A stretch of 64,000 bases of DNA, from contig WFMF01000261.1 of NCBI GenBank assembly GCA_011033025.1, positions 124,001-188,000 of the forward strand, given 5' to 3'. The notes beneath the pieces were generated by a model. It had not been told where the DNA came from. It saw only the letters and a program-made list of their open reading frames with translations, and ran no database searches. Each line of letters opens with the position of its first letter. The stretch's first letter is position 1. A program made the position numbers and the translations under genes. Positions 1 to 11,025 of this stretch are shown here, in pieces. The stretch comes from Beroe forskalii. Lineage: Eukaryota; Ctenophora; Nuda; Beroida; Beroidae.

Positions 1-1090
1 CACTAAAAGATATTGAAAATATTGCAAAGAGCCATGGTTTTAATGTACATCTTTATGCTGATGACACAGTTGTATATAGAATTTAATCCTATCTTGTCAG
101 ACCTTGTTGATTTTGAAGATAAAATTGTTGAATGCCTTAAAGATATCAGAGACTGGATGCTTTTAAATCACTTAAAACTCAACACAGATAAAACTAAGGC
201 ACTTATCATCAAAAAGCATAACAATTTCATTTCCCAAGATATAGATGATCTGAAAATCAGCTCAGAAGAACTTGTTCAGCCAGTGAAATGTGCCAAAAGC
301 CTTGGTGTATATCTTGATGATTATCTTTCTCTTGAGGTTCAGATCAACAATGTCATTAAAGCATGTTTCATCAATCTCCGTAACTTGAGGGCCATTGCAT
401 CAAAACTCTCTTTCTCTCTCAAGAAGCAGTTGGTTTACTGTTTTGTATTGTCACGACTGGATTATTGTAATGGACTCTATATTGGACTACCTAATTATTT
501 GATAAGCAAACTTCAGAAAGTTCAAAATGCATGTACACGATTTCTTTTTGGGAAGAAAATTAAAATGTTTGATCATATAACTCCATATTTAAAAGAGGCT
601 CATTTCCTACCTGTCAAATTTAGAATTGAATACAAGATAGCACTTTTAGTATACAAGTGTATCAACAATATTGCACCTTCTTATTTATCTAAGCTGTTAA
701 CTATCAGAAGTGAGTTAAATATATCATTAAGAAATGAATCTGATTATTTTTTGCTTGAAACTCCTAAAGTGCCTAATTATCTACAGACTGATAGAGCATT
801 TTGTTATGCTGCTCCCTACGTATGGAATAGACTCCCTTATGAAGTTAGGACATGTAGTAATATTGAAATTTTTAAAAAAGAACTAAAGACATATCATTTT
901 CAGATAGCTTTTGGCTAAGTAAAGCTTAGTGATTTGTTTTTCAATTAATTTATATGTTAAGTGACTTATTTCATCTACATGAGTCGCTTTAGATGGCTGG
1001 GTTAATTCTTGTTAGACATTGCGCCTAAAAGTAGATACCTATTTTAGCTTTAAAGCGATGAATAAATTTCTTTTATTTATTTATTTATTA
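1..1090 (+). mobile_element. LINE retrotransposon, 3' end (CR1/L2/Jockey-like), 5' cut by window edge
   Basis: The sequence holds the end of a reverse transcriptase gene followed by about 170 bases of 3' tail. The tail ends in a short TTTA microsatellite (about 1073-1090) rather than poly(A), the style of 3' end used by CR1/L2-type LINEs. The open reading frame ends at 918. It lies outside gene X, downstream of its 3' end. The clade is inferred from the protein style, not from a search. Confidence 0.85.
3..918 (+). pseudogene. LINE reverse transcriptase C-terminal part, frameshifted
   Basis: The catalytic block reads HLYADDTVVYR in the third frame (48-80), containing the A-x-D-D signature of non-LTR reverse transcriptases. 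The rest of the thumb and C-terminal region continues in the first frame (about 85-918) with family-typical blocks such as LKLNTDKTK, LDYCNGLYIGLP and APSYLSKLL. The change of frame just after the YADD block means this copy cannot make an active enzyme as read. The palm N-terminus and endonuclease would lie left of the window. It would have copied LINE RNA into DNA at nicked target sites. Confidence 0.85.
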
Positions 1091-2002
1091 GCTGTTGTAA
1101 AGGCCAATCATAATTTTATTGAATTTTATATTATTTTAATTTGATTTAATAAAGATAACTCATAACTAAATTTAATTTAATTTGGAACTAATGGTTTATA
1201 CCCACAAGCTGCATAATAATCCCATTTAAACTATTCTTTAAGGTGAATCTGACAGAGCAGCCACTTATCTTTAACTCTTCATTCTTAATTTATCTGTTGG
1301 CTTCTCAAACCTCAGGCTTGCCTTAACTTTGCATATTTTGTTTTGGTTCATACAATAGCCCCAGCAAGTATGATTCCTATGCCCTGGAATATGCTATTAT
1401 TGGCTGCATGTGAGATTACACCATGGGGTAGTTGTTGACCACTCAGCCTGAATTACTCGGAAATTAACGTTTATTGGTCCCAAAATCTGTTCTCAGGATA
1501 ACAAGGCAGCAACTAACCATGATATTCCCATCCTTGATAATTTTATTTTACTTGTACGATCTCTATGTTTGTAAAAATGGCATGAAATTTAAATATCTTG
1601 TTTTCTTCAAAATATCTTGTTTTCTTCAAATCTCCAATGATCTTTTTGTCCAATTGTCATTGCCTCTCTTAACTATGATGCTCACAGCTCAAAATTCAAG
1701 AGTTCTTGTCAGGTATTTCCTGTCCTCCTTCATGTCTGACAAAAGAGTTCTGGGTGGCCCAGCCTTATATCTAGATGTGAGGCGTATAAAAGTGGGCTGA
1801 ATCCTCTCCATAGTCCATCACTCACCTGCTGATGCAAGAACCTCATCACAGTTGACAAGGGAAGACCTCCCAATTTATATCTGCTTGGTGACTGTTGATG
1901 ATTCCCAATCCCTTCCCCTTTGATTCAAAAGTTGATATACTTCAGTTAGTATTCAAGTAGGTTATTTGAATCATAAAGACTTGAATCATAAAAAAATCAT
2001 TA
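1091..2002. other. AT-rich intergenic stretch, no gene seen
   Basis: I see no supported coding sequence. A perfect 18-bp tandem pair (TATCTTGTTTTCTTCAAA) sits near 1594-1629. The open frame at 1474-1800 starts at a non-ATG codon and has no recognisable domain. Confidence 0.5.
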
Positions 2003-2771
2003 GGGGCCATCCATAAAGGACGTCCGTAAAATTTCGGCCATTCTAGACCCCTCCCTCCCCCCTTGTCCCCAAATGTGTGCATTTCAGAAACCCCTCCTTC
2101 CACCCAGGACGTTCACATTTTTCTTTAAAATCTTTTGAGTCATCTTTGTGGGCACGAAATTTCACAATTTTTTAGTGAAATAACTGTTAAATGGACCAAA
2201 ATTTCCATAAACTGTGGACATCTGCATTTGGCCCAAACACCCCTCCCCCTATGTTAACGTTTTTCTTTCCTGGATGCACTGGTGGCTGGCATCCTAGAAT
2301 GACCTTTTTTCTGGATTTTGAAATTTTGTCTTTAATTTCGAAATCCGAGGAGTTTTTGGAAAAAGGGGGTAGGGGTGGTGAAATTTTGGGCCTGCAATGT
2401 CCAAGATTGGCTTGTGATGTCTCAAATGGAGCTTTTTTTTGTCTCAAACGGGCCTTTTTATGTCTCAAATGGGCCTGTGATGTATCAATTAATGGGCAGA
2501 CATTGTCAGAAATTGGCCAGTTATCTATCAAATGGGCTTGTATTATCTCAAATGGGCCTGTGATGTCTCAAATGGGCCTGTTTTTGTGATCAAGTTTCTG
2601 CTAAAAAGTGGGCCTGTGGTGGAAAAAAGTGGGCCTGAACGACGAAAAACCCCAGCATCCTAGGGTGGGCCTGTAGCTACGTGAAAAGAAAAACCTTACC
2701 CTATGTCCCCAAATGTGCACATTGGCCAGATTCCCCCCTCCCCCTTGCTGGGGACGTCCTTTATGTAGTTA
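2003..2771. mobile_element. Non-autonomous DNA transposon with ATAAAGGACGTCC inverted ends
   Basis: The left end carries ATAAAGGACGTCC (2013-2025) and the right end carries its exact inverse (2752-2764). Both are flanked inward by C-rich tracts. The interior has no transposase. From about 2391 to 2600 it holds a degenerate tandem repeat built on CTCAAATGGGCCTGTGATGT. A related end recurs at 56861-56915. This is a MITE-like element, and the superfamily is not determined. Confidence 0.7.
2391..2600. repeat. Degenerate minisatellite inside the 2.0-2.8 kb element
   Basis: About eight imperfect copies of a 20-25-bp motif close to TCTCAAATGGGCCTGTGATG. Open frames crossing it on both strands are products of the repeat and are not called as genes. 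Confidence 0.7.
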
Positions 2772-2817
2772 TTTATGTAGGTATTTAAGTATTTTCTTTA
2801 AGTATTTAAGTATTTAA

Positions 2818-3385
2818 AGGACGAGTAAAGCGAAACAATTGTTTTCAAATGTTATGTTGCCACGCCTTAAATACAAACCGTGAGGTTCACCTGAGTAATT
2901 AGATCAAAAAATGAAACTCCTAGTACACTCAGGTCCAAAGATATCTGGCATAACTAAAATAAGATCATCGTCAGACTTTCTCCATCGTGCTCTCTAGATT
3001 TACATTGAAATGTATGTGACTCAGACACTATCTGTATCTCGGTCCAGGAAGGTCATAGAGACTTCATTTTTTGCTCTAAATGTTCACAATGACCACATTT
3101 ATATACAACTTGTTAACAAACATAATTGTCTAAAATGATCATGAACCAAGTTAATTGGGAAACAATCATCAATAAAAACACCGCAATACAATGTGTTTAT
3201 TTAGTGAAATGTGATAGCACACCGCAGTGGAGAAGGAATTTTGTAATCACGATTTTCTATATTAAGCGATAGTAGGGCATAGGAAGTAGATACAAATATA
3301 GGAATTTGACTAAATTAGTAATTTTCTCTAAGAGAAACAGTACATATCATAAAATGTTTAGGTTAAAACTTGCTTTACTCGTCCT
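2818..3385. mobile_element. MITE with perfect 14-bp TIRs and TTAA target duplication
   Basis: The ends are AGGACGAGTAAAGC (2818-2831) and its exact inverse (3372-3385), flanked on both sides by TTAA (2814-2817 and 3386-3389). TTAA targets are used by piggyBac and Kolobok-type transposases. The 568-bp interior has no long open frame. It contains a block similar to the repeated units of the 57.5-60.9 kb element (CGGTCCAGGAAGGTC, about 3041). It lies just beyond the predicted polyadenylation signal of gene X. Confidence 0.8.
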
Positions 3386-3409
3386 TTAAGTAAGTATTTA
3401 AGTATTTGT

Positions 3410-3415
3410 TTTATT
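3410..3415 (-). terminator. Polyadenylation signal AATAAA for gene X (predicted)
   Basis: On the minus strand AATAAA lies about 145 bases downstream of the predicted stop codon of gene X (3559-3561) and just before the MITE at 2818-3385. Position and spacing fit a metazoan poly(A) signal. The hexamer is common by chance in AT-rich DNA. Confidence 0.4.
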
Positions 3416-3558
3416 TGTTTAACTACCAGCATTTGCTGAACTTTGCCAAAAGTATGGTCAACAATGTCACAGTCAAGATGTATTTGCCTGAGTTCATGTC
3501 ATGCATAATTGTCTGATTTCATAAAGAATGACCATTTGCTACTTGAAGTGCCCTTGTC

Positions 3559-3573
3559 TTATTCATAAAAGAG
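3559..3573 (-). CDS. Gene X exon 15 (terminal coding exon, 4 codons plus stop)
   Basis: After an acceptor ATTTTCAG the minus strand reads L-F-Y-E-stop in phase 0, the phase required by exon 14. A possible AATAAA follows about 145 bases later. The coding part is so short that it could be fortuitous, and the transcript might instead end by reading past the exon 14 donor. Confidence 0.45.
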   Translation of the reverse strand, partial: LFYE

Positions 3574-4104
3574 CTGAAAATCAACCAAAGATGATAGTTG
3601 GTAGGTAGTAGTTGGTAGGTAGTCTTTTACGATTCCAAGTCAAGATTCAAGTTTTTCAGCAAAACCAGAACTCTTCAAATCACTTAGAGCTTGTTTTATC
3701 TTAAATGGATCTGAAGACTTTATCATGGTCAGTATACATAAGTTGATAAATTGATGGCATTAAATAACCAACATGACAATTTTTGATATGATTGATCATT
3801 GATGCAGTGAAACGCATGTGTGCACATGGAAATGGATCAATTGAAAGACCCATGGAAAGAACGCCTGAATTACAGTGCAGGCACAAAGCTGTAATTAGTT
3901 TTTCATTGAAATTTGCACATTTTTTGACAGATCTTTCGATCGATCCATGTGCACACATGTACACGAAACAAACAATTTTCAATGAAGGGATCCAACCCAC
4001 ACACTATATACCATGACACACATAACATACATGAGTACATTTTCAGTCTGTTCAATTTTTTCGGCTCTGATGTTTGTAAGAGGTGGCAATTTTTAAGTAC
4101 CTAC
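3574..4104 (-). other. Gene X intron 14
   Basis: AT-rich intron with no coding signal. Around 3596-3625 there is a short GTTGGTAGGTAGTA duplication, and at 3785-3960 a weak inverted repeat around TGTGCACATG. GTAGGTAC forms the donor at its 5' side. Confidence 0.5.
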
Positions 4105-4238
4105 CTGAATTGCTATTTCAAGGTTCAGTCTCAAACGTTCATATAATTGTTTATTCTTGAGAACCATCTGTAGTTCTTTAATTTCTGCTTTGAGTGTCTC
4201 TCCTGAATGTTTAAGAGTTAAAGTTAAGTTGGCATCTG
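4105..4238 (-). CDS. Gene X exon 14 (cytoplasmic coiled coil)
   Basis: Flanked by acceptor GCTGTATAG and donor GTAGGTAC. It enters in phase 1 and leaves in phase 0. The 44-codon translation is helical and charged (GETLKAEIKELQMVLKNKQ), with heptad-like leucines, and continues the coiled coil of exons 10-13. Confidence 0.75.
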
Positions 4239-4242
4239 CTAT

Positions 4243-4448
4243 ACAGCATATGGCTCCAACCTACCTTGGGCTTCTGCAATGCCTTGGGCTAACCCCCAAA
4301 CACGGGATCCACCATACCAGACCAACCCTTATCCTGGGCTATACCACATATGGCTCCACCCTACCTTGGGCTTCTGCAATGCCTTGGGCTAACCCCCAAA
4401 CATGAGATCCACCATACAAGACCAGCCCTTATCCTGCCCGGCTATCCC
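4243..4448. repeat. Two 100-bp tandem units
   Basis: A unit of about 100 bp beginning CATATGGCTCCA is present twice (about 4247-4346 and 4347-4448) at over 90% identity by eye, and a third partial copy leads into the 20-bp array. It begins only a few bases from the acceptor of gene X exon 14. Confidence 0.7.
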
Positions 4449-4479
4449 GCATTTGGCTCCACCCTACCTTGGGATCCCC

Positions 4480-5211
4480 CTTGCTTTAAATATGGGCTCC
4501 CTCCGTTATATTGGGCCAACCCATGCCCTCTCTCCCTAGTTTGGGCTCCCCCATGATCAAAACCCAGACTACCCCCGTATTAACTGGGGCTCCCTCATGA
4601 TAACTCGGGCTACCCCCCTACTTACTCTGGCTCCTCCTGTAATAACTCGGGCTCCCCCCTTATTAACTTGGGCTCCCCCATATTAACTCAGGCACCCCCA
4701 CATCAACTTGGGCTCCCCCATACTAACTCAGGCTCCCCGTATAAAATCAGGCTCCCGTGAAAAAACTCGGGCTCCCCCACATAAACTTTGGCTCCCCTTT
4801 CTTAACTCGGGCTCTGCCATACTAACTTGGGCTCCCCCATACTAACTTCGGCTCCCCCATGATAACTTGGGCTTCCCCATACCAACTTGGGCTCTCCCGT
4901 ACGATCTGGGGCTCCCCTAAACAAACTCAAGCTCCCCGGTACTAACTTGGGCTCTCCCGTACTATGTGGGGCTCCCCCAAACCAACTTGGGCTCCCCCGT
5001 ACTAACTTGGGCTCCCCTGTACTATCTGGGCTCCCCCATGCTAACTTCGGCTCCCCCGTACTAACGTGGATTCCCCCCACTATTTGGGCTCCCCCATGCC
5101 AACTTGGGCTCCCCCATACTATCTGGTCTCCCCCGTACTATCTGGTCTCCTTGTACTATCTGGGCTCCCCCATACTATTTGGGCTCCCTGGGAGCCCAGA
5201 TAGTATGAGGG
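4480..5211. repeat. 20-bp minisatellite ending in a palindrome
   Basis: About 35 variants of GGCTCCCCCATACTAACTTG run head to tail in intron 13 of gene X. The right end folds back on itself: CATACTATTTGGGCTCCC (5171-5188) is followed by its near inverse (5189-5207). Open frames here are low-complexity artefacts. Confidence 0.85.
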
Positions 5212-5513
5212 AGTGGTGTATAGGGGAGCCCGCAATTAGAGGTTAGCCCAAGTGTAGGGCGTGCCTGGGTATGGTTAACTCTGTTATGATGTATACCAAG
5301 ATTAAGGGGAGGCATTTTGGCTCCCCCATTGTCCGGTATACCAAACTTGCCACCCCCAATAGTGCAACAGTATCATTTCTGTGGCACAAGATTAGTGTAT
5401 TGTACCACAACCAGTTATATTCTTAAAATAATTGCATGGTAGTAATCTGCACAGGAGTGGCACAATATTAATTACTAAAATGCTATTCAATAATGCAATA
5501 ATTGTATATTCAC

Positions 5514-5703
5514 CTAGCCCATCAAGCTTTACATCTAGTAGAGTTTGCTCTATCTCCTTTGGATTTTCACTATTCAAAGATCTTTTTATTTTTGCCTTGT
5601 GTTTTTCAATCAGCAATTTTATTTCTTGTAGCTCAGACATAGTTTTTCTTGCTTCAAAAAGTTCATGTCTGATCTCAGTTTTAAACCGACTTTGTTCAGC
5701 TTC
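5514..5703 (-). CDS. Gene X exon 13 (cytoplasmic coiled coil)
   Basis: Acceptor CACAAAAAG and donor GTGAATAT. It enters in phase 0 and leaves in phase 1. The 63 codons give a strongly helical, charged segment including FEARKTMSELQEIKLLIEKH. No catalytic motif is visible. Confidence 0.75.
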
Positions 5704-5967
5704 CTTTTTGTGGAGACAGGTGTCAGATTTATGATGATAATTCAATGATAATTAATCACTTCCAAACCCATGGTAGATTCAAAAATGAATTTAGTTTTTC
5801 TTGTGATACCTAACTACCTAATTGAATTTAAAGCAATAGAAATAGGTCAATTGATTCTTATTGGAATGGTAATGAAGAGTAGACCTAATATTCAAATCAT
5901 TCAATAAAGGGTCAATAGCCAATTCCTCTATAATATAATTTTTCAAGGAATATCATTTTCATCAAAC

Positions 5968-6117
5968 CTGTATGGCTTGTGTAAGATTGAGAGAGTCCCG
6001 TTTTTCTATTGCATGTGTCAGACGTCTTTTTATATCAGCTGAATGTCTAGTCCGGGTTCTTGATTCCAGATTCAGTTGATTTTTAATGGAGCACAGTTCT
6101 TTTCCAAACTCAGATTC
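5968..6117 (-). CDS. Gene X exon 12 (cytoplasmic coiled coil)
   Basis: Acceptor TTTTTCCAAG and donor GTTTGATG, exactly 50 codons in phase 0. The segment is basic and helical, for example SIKNQLNLESRTRTRHSADI. It sits between two other coiled-coil exons of compatible phase. Confidence 0.72.
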
Positions 6118-6820
6118 CTTGGAAAAAGGTCATTCAGATATGTTTTTACTAGTTTACTAGATGCATAGTTAATTACTTAATTCCAACATCCTGTTTGAAA
6201 TTTTCATTTACTCTGCAGTGCCAAATTACCCGGGAAGATGAAAATAACAATTTTCAAGGAATAAGGAACACCCCAGTGCCCTTATGCTCTTATAAAAACA
6301 GTGGCTCCTAAATTTTGAAAATGTCAATTCAATTATACAGCACAAAACTTGAAATATATTTTTCTCTGGATTATATAATGAATCATCGGGGATGTGCTGA
6401 GGGTAAGCACTTATTAGCCAAATTTGAAATCTGTCGGATCTAACCCAACCCAAGGTTGCAGAATTGCAGATCTTCTAATAGGTATATATGGAAAAAGTCA
6501 ATCAAGCCAGACTTGTTAATCTGGTTTTGAAGTTTTGAGATAATCTACCACAGATGAATCCAATACTCAACCCAGTACACTTATTTTGACTTTAATAAGC
6601 TAATGAGGCACTGCAGAGTACCTATATAATCACTTATATACATATTATTATTGTACAATGATATCAGTAAATAAACAATTATAATCTGAATTTTCCATGT
6701 CCACATGCTTAATTAATAATTCCCCTCCTCCTCAACTTTACTGCCACAGTCTAAAACAAGAATTGCACCTGTGAGCATGATTCTTGTTGTCCACTGTTCC
6801 CATATGCAGGCGCTTAATTT
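6118..6820 (-). other. Gene X intron 11, exon-proximal part
   Basis: AT-rich, with no exon or RNA gene seen. It leads into the inverted-end element at 6821. Confidence 0.5.
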
Positions 6821-7696
6821 CCCTCCCCGTCATAAGAATATCAGAAATCACAAAGATGAATAACAACTGTCAGCTAATCCAAGTTCCTTGCACCATATGC
6901 GCACAACTTTGTGGTGGCGCATAGGTTTCACATGTGATCATCAGTTCACGAATTGTGCCGCGCAAGTCTCGTAGGTTCGTTGTAATTTTAGATTTCGTGC
7001 ATAGCTTTTATTTCATTTTATGTAAGTTTTCTACGTTAGCAGTTTGGCGACTCCTCGTAGGCTTTTGCCAACTTACAATTACGCTGCTTGTTCCATAATA
7101 TGATTATTAGTAAATAAAAATGTTTTATTCTCCGAGATGATCATTGATAAGTCCACATGATTCAATGATTTATACTTAATTTTGTTATTGGTTCAACATA
7201 TTTCTTTGAGTCACACAACTTTGACAAATCACTCTGCCAAATTGCCTCGATTGCTTTCATGTTGCAGCAATTCTTGAAATAGTTGTTGCTTACTTTTGTT
7301 GTTTAAAATGCCAGTAATAAAGTTAGAAATGAGTTTGTAAGTGAATCACTCCTCGGCCTTATGTTCTGATTGGCGCAGGAGTGAATTACTGATGTTTTGA
7401 TAATCCCTCAAATTCATGCGGCTGATGGCACTTGCCTAAATCAGTGAACCATGCTCGAATAACTGCCATTCTGAGAGCCTGGTCATTATTTCAATGAATT
7501 TCGGTAAAAAGGCACGGACGGACGGACCCCACTGATATTATAAAGGAGCAATCCGGGCACTTTCCAGAAATTACAGTAGTTGTATTGCAAACCTGGACCT
7601 CATATACACATATCCTATTTCTCACCTTCCCAAACCACGATCTCTGCCAACCCTCCTATTTGCCTTTTTGTTTTACAAAAAGGCCAATGGGGAGGG
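6821..7696. mobile_element. Inverted-end element, family E copy 1 (876 bp)
   Basis: The ends are CCCTCCCC (6821-6828) and GGGGAGGG (7689-7696), extended by TTAATTT-like flanks. Near the right end a hairpin GCCTTTTTG-TTTTA-CAAAAAGGC occurs. The same ends and hairpin bound 36564-37423 and 30761-32138. No transposase is seen, so this is a non-autonomous DNA element. Confidence 0.65.
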
Positions 7697-8191
7697 AAAA
7701 AATTAATGAAACTATAAGCAGGGCCAATGACGTCTAACCACAGTTTTCCAAATCACCATGACAGCAGTATTCCAATGTAGCAAATGACTGGCTACCATTT
7801 CTCAATAAATCTGGTTACAGTTTCGGTTAACCAGTGTTTTGGTCTCGTTTCTCTAAATGGTCAATTGTAAAATCAAAATATTCAGTTGTGGTTTCAGTTT
7901 CAGTTGGCTGAAAATGCTTATCTGGCTGTTTCCTATTTAATTGGTAGGTATATTATCATAATGTAACAAAGTAGCAATATTTCTACTTTGTGACATTTCT
8001 GAATGCTGTAAGGCATGCAGTTTATTCATTGGCTTGTAAAAACGTAATGTTATGAATGTACTGATAATAAATACATAAATGCACTGAAGTGTGGAATGGT
8101 GTCTGGCTGAACTGACGAAATATACTTTGAACACCAAATATAACTTTAAAATGCTATGATACTATGTTAGTTATGATGAAATGTTGCTCAC

Positions 8192-8293
8192 CATGTCATT
8201 GGTCCTAACTTGTTCAGCAAGTAATTGCAGTTTTGCCAAATCATTGCTTTGCATTTCCCTTGTTATTTTCACTTTCAGTTCATTGAGTAAATT
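8192..8293 (-). CDS. Gene X exon 11 (cytoplasmic coiled coil)
   Basis: Acceptor AATTTTTCAG and donor GTGAGCAA, exactly 34 codons in phase 0. The translation NLLNELKVKITREMQSNDLA followed by KLQLLAEQV has leucine heptads typical of a coiled coil. Confidence 0.78.
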
Positions 8294-8365
8294 CTGAAAA
8301 ATTTCAGATGTGCTTTTATTTTATTTATTTATGATGTGTAAAGCCACTTAAACATTATAAACTTA

Positions 8366-9240
8366 CTAGAAAGGCCCGTTTGGCCTGCTAGATAATACAG
8401 AACCAAATAATAAGTCACAAAAAATGTTATGAAGGAGCAAGTTTTGATTATTATAATTTGCGCTTATATGATGAAGTTAAATCTGAGAAATGAAACCGAA
8501 TATCATACTGAATCAGAATATCATACTCATACTGAATTAAGCATTGATTCACACCAAGAACAGTCTCCCAAATTCGCAATGTGCTATGCCCAAATTCGAT
8601 TCAATTTCAAATTTGATTTTGCTTTCGGACAATCTGAAATTGCTCTAAATTCACATTTTCCGTTAAAAATAATATTATCAACTCTGCATTGATTTAAATC
8701 GACCGACGTCTGCTATAGATTTATGAAGAGATGCTTTGGGAAATAGCCTCCACGATGCCAGCCATACCAGTTTTCTCCAGATCTTGAATTTCAAATGAAA
8801 AACGTCGTTCTTTCGAATGCTACAGTGCAGGAGTCAATAACGTATCAGAAAGCACTCGCATAGAACTGATCATAATCTGCACGTGCAGTATACCTGTATC
8901 CATAGCAATGGCGCAACTTAGCCCAGCTTAGCCTTCATTTCTCTTGATTATTTTTTGGCAAGCTCAAATTTACAAATTTGAACTGTGCACCTGCACAGAC
9001 AAACATGATTCACGTGCCATCTCCAAATTTTAAATTAGACTAGCAGACCTATTAAGCCTGCAGACATGCAGCTCATTCAGTGCTGCTACACAGCACCTCG
9101 TTCACAAATTTCAAACATTAAATTCTAATTGGGGAAATTGATTGGATACTTTTTACCACATCAAAAATTCCATTCAGATCAAACCTTATGAGCAATGAAA
9201 TCAAATATTCAATTTATGAAGGAGCAGAGTGAAAAATAGT
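8366..9240. repeat. Old copies of the hairpin satellite family
   Basis: Two diverged monomers of the 43-48 kb satellite lie here. One begins with CTAGAAAGGCCCG (8367). The other holds CTAGCAG at 9041 and GTGCTGCTACACAGCACCTC at about 9081, followed by the conserved TTCACAAATTTC. A shared block TTTTTTGGCAAGCTC also occurs at about 8950 and 44174. Confidence 0.65.
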
Positions 9241-9524
9241 TCGATGGTCAGTCTAGCTCAGTTGTGATAAACCATGTGATTTTTGTTCCGTTTTAATTGC
9301 AAGATGATGTTAAATGTTAATTCTGAAAAGAACAACTGATTCTCATACTGAGCTGACATTGGACAATTTTGTTTTGTTCACATTGATCCAGGCCAGGATC
9401 AATTCTTCATAATCTGCTTCACTTATATCCGACTCGATTAACTGAATGTTTCTTAACTGAATGATCGGATCACTGTTTATTAGTTGCATACTGATACTAA
9501 TGATTAATGATGATTATACTATTA

Positions 9525-9721
9525 TAGTCCAAGACTTTGCTGCAATGGGCAGCTCCTCATTAACCCCTCCCACACAGTTTCCTGTACACTCGGCTGAGTG
9601 AACCATCCGGCTGCATAGGCTCGAGATAAATCTCTTCACCCTTAGCTCAGTGGTGCTGGCCAGGATTCGAACTCAGGATCTGTCGATCCTGTGCCCAAAT
9701 CGATACCACAACACCACTGAC
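9525..9721 (-). mobile_element. tRNA-derived SINE (copy 1)
   Basis: The minus strand begins with a tRNA-like head. It has an A-box-like GTGGTGTTGTGGTAT and a B box AGTTCGAATCC (internal RNA polymerase III promoter), followed by a body containing GGTTCACTCAGCCGAG and GAGGAGCTGCCCATTGCAGC. The same body, with a decayed head, occurs at about 38826-38985 and again at about 39815-39975. The cloverleaf is imperfect, so it is a SINE rather than a working tRNA. Confidence 0.7.
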
Positions 9722-9769
9722 CCTTAAGACTGAAAAATTATTTTCATTCTGGTCATACGAGCGAATTAC

Positions 9770-10720
9770 TGCGGGAGACTCCCGGGAGTCCTCCGGGAGC
9801 CCTCCGGGAGTACTCAGGGGTCTCCGAGGCCCAGTTCCTCCGAGTCCTCCGAGTACCTCAAGTCCCCTGGGAGTCCTCCGAGTCCCGGGAGTCCCCTGAG
9901 TCCGGGAGTCCCTGGGAGTACCACGGAGTGCCACGGTATAGGGTACCCTGGGAGTACCCTGAGTCCTGGGAGTACCTCCCGGGGAGTCCCCGAGTCCTAC
10001 GGGGAGTGGGAGTACCCCGGGCCATGGAGTACAGGGGAGTCCCAGGGAGTCCCACAGGAGTACCCCTGGAGTCCCACGGAGTCCCTGGAGTCCCTGAGTC
10101 CATGGAGTCCCACGGAGTCCCCTGGGAGTCCCATGGGGTCCTATGGGAGTACCATGGGAGCAGTCTTGGGAGTCCTATGGGAGTCCTACGGGAGTACCGC
10201 AGGAGTACCTGAGTCCCCTGGAGTCCTCCTGCAGTCCTGGAGTCCCCGAGTCCTATGGAGTACTCACACGGGAGTGCCACGGGAGTACCGGGAGTGCCAC
10301 GGGAGTACCCCGGGAGTCCCCCGGGAGTCCTACGGGAGTACCCCGGGAGTCCTACGGGAGGTCTGGGAGTCCGAGTACCCTGAGTCCCATGGAGCACCCT
10401 GGGAGGCCACTGAGTACTCCCTGGAGTCCCTGAGTCCTGGAGTCCTGCTATTAATGGACGGGAGTGAGCGGGAGTACCACGGGAGTGCCACGGGAGTGCC
10501 CGGAGTCCCCCGGGAGTCCTAATGGGAGGCACCCCTGGAGTCCCACGGGAGTACCCCCGGAGTCCCATTTGGAGGCCCCCGGAGTCCCCCTGAACCTACA
10601 GTCCTACGGGAGTACCGTCGGGAGCAATCGAGTCCCCGGAGTCCTACGGGGAATTCCCGGGAGTCCACGGAGTACCCCTGGGAGTCCCTGGGAGTCCTTG
10701 CTGAGTACGGAGTGCCAAGG
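9770..10720. repeat. 11-bp minisatellite array, left (forward) copy
   Basis: Variants of the 11-mers GGGAGTCCTAC, GGGAGTACCCC and GGGAGTCCCCC run in tandem for about 950 bp in intron 10 of gene X. Because 11 is not a multiple of 3 and the unit rarely yields stops, long open frames appear on both strands. They are repeat artefacts. The inverse array is at 13562-15190. Confidence 0.92.
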
Positions 10721-10944
10721 TCAACACCTGTATTCCAATCACGTGATTTATTCTACTCGTAAAAACTATCATGAACGATTGTACTTGGTTGTCACGTGAT
10801 ACGATGTGTGCCTTGAATTAGAAGTCGAAACAGCGTGATGGGATACCAGTGAGGGAGGAGCACTGTGTGATGCGATCACATGTGATCAGGTAGAAGCCAC
10901 TTTGACACTCCACTTAGACAGACCACTTAGACCCCCCTGAAGCG

Positions 10945-11025
10945 TATATATAGCGATTCATTCTCAACGATAATCATTCGTTCATTGTTCTCTCAACAAA
11001 GCTCCAGACAGAATACAGAGTAAGT
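10945..11025 (+). promoter_or_regulatory. Possible core promoter, leader and splice donor
   Basis: TATATATAG (10945-10953) is followed about 30 bases on by a likely start region, and then by ATACAGA with a consensus donor GTAAGT (11020-11025). Two CACGTG E-boxes lie upstream (10740 and about 10793). The layout fits a TATA promoter driving a short first exon on the plus strand, between the two inverted minisatellite arrays. No product can be assigned with certainty. Confidence 0.4.

Noticed and set aside
2187-2589. Opposing open frames of 114 and 132 codons
   Set aside because: They overlap fully on opposite strands within a MITE and its internal repeat.
9770-10720. Long open frames of up to 236 codons in both strands (repeating G-V-P-R-E-S or G-L-P-G-T-P)
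   Set aside because: They arise from an 11-bp repeat that lacks stop codons in all frames. No start context or domain is present.
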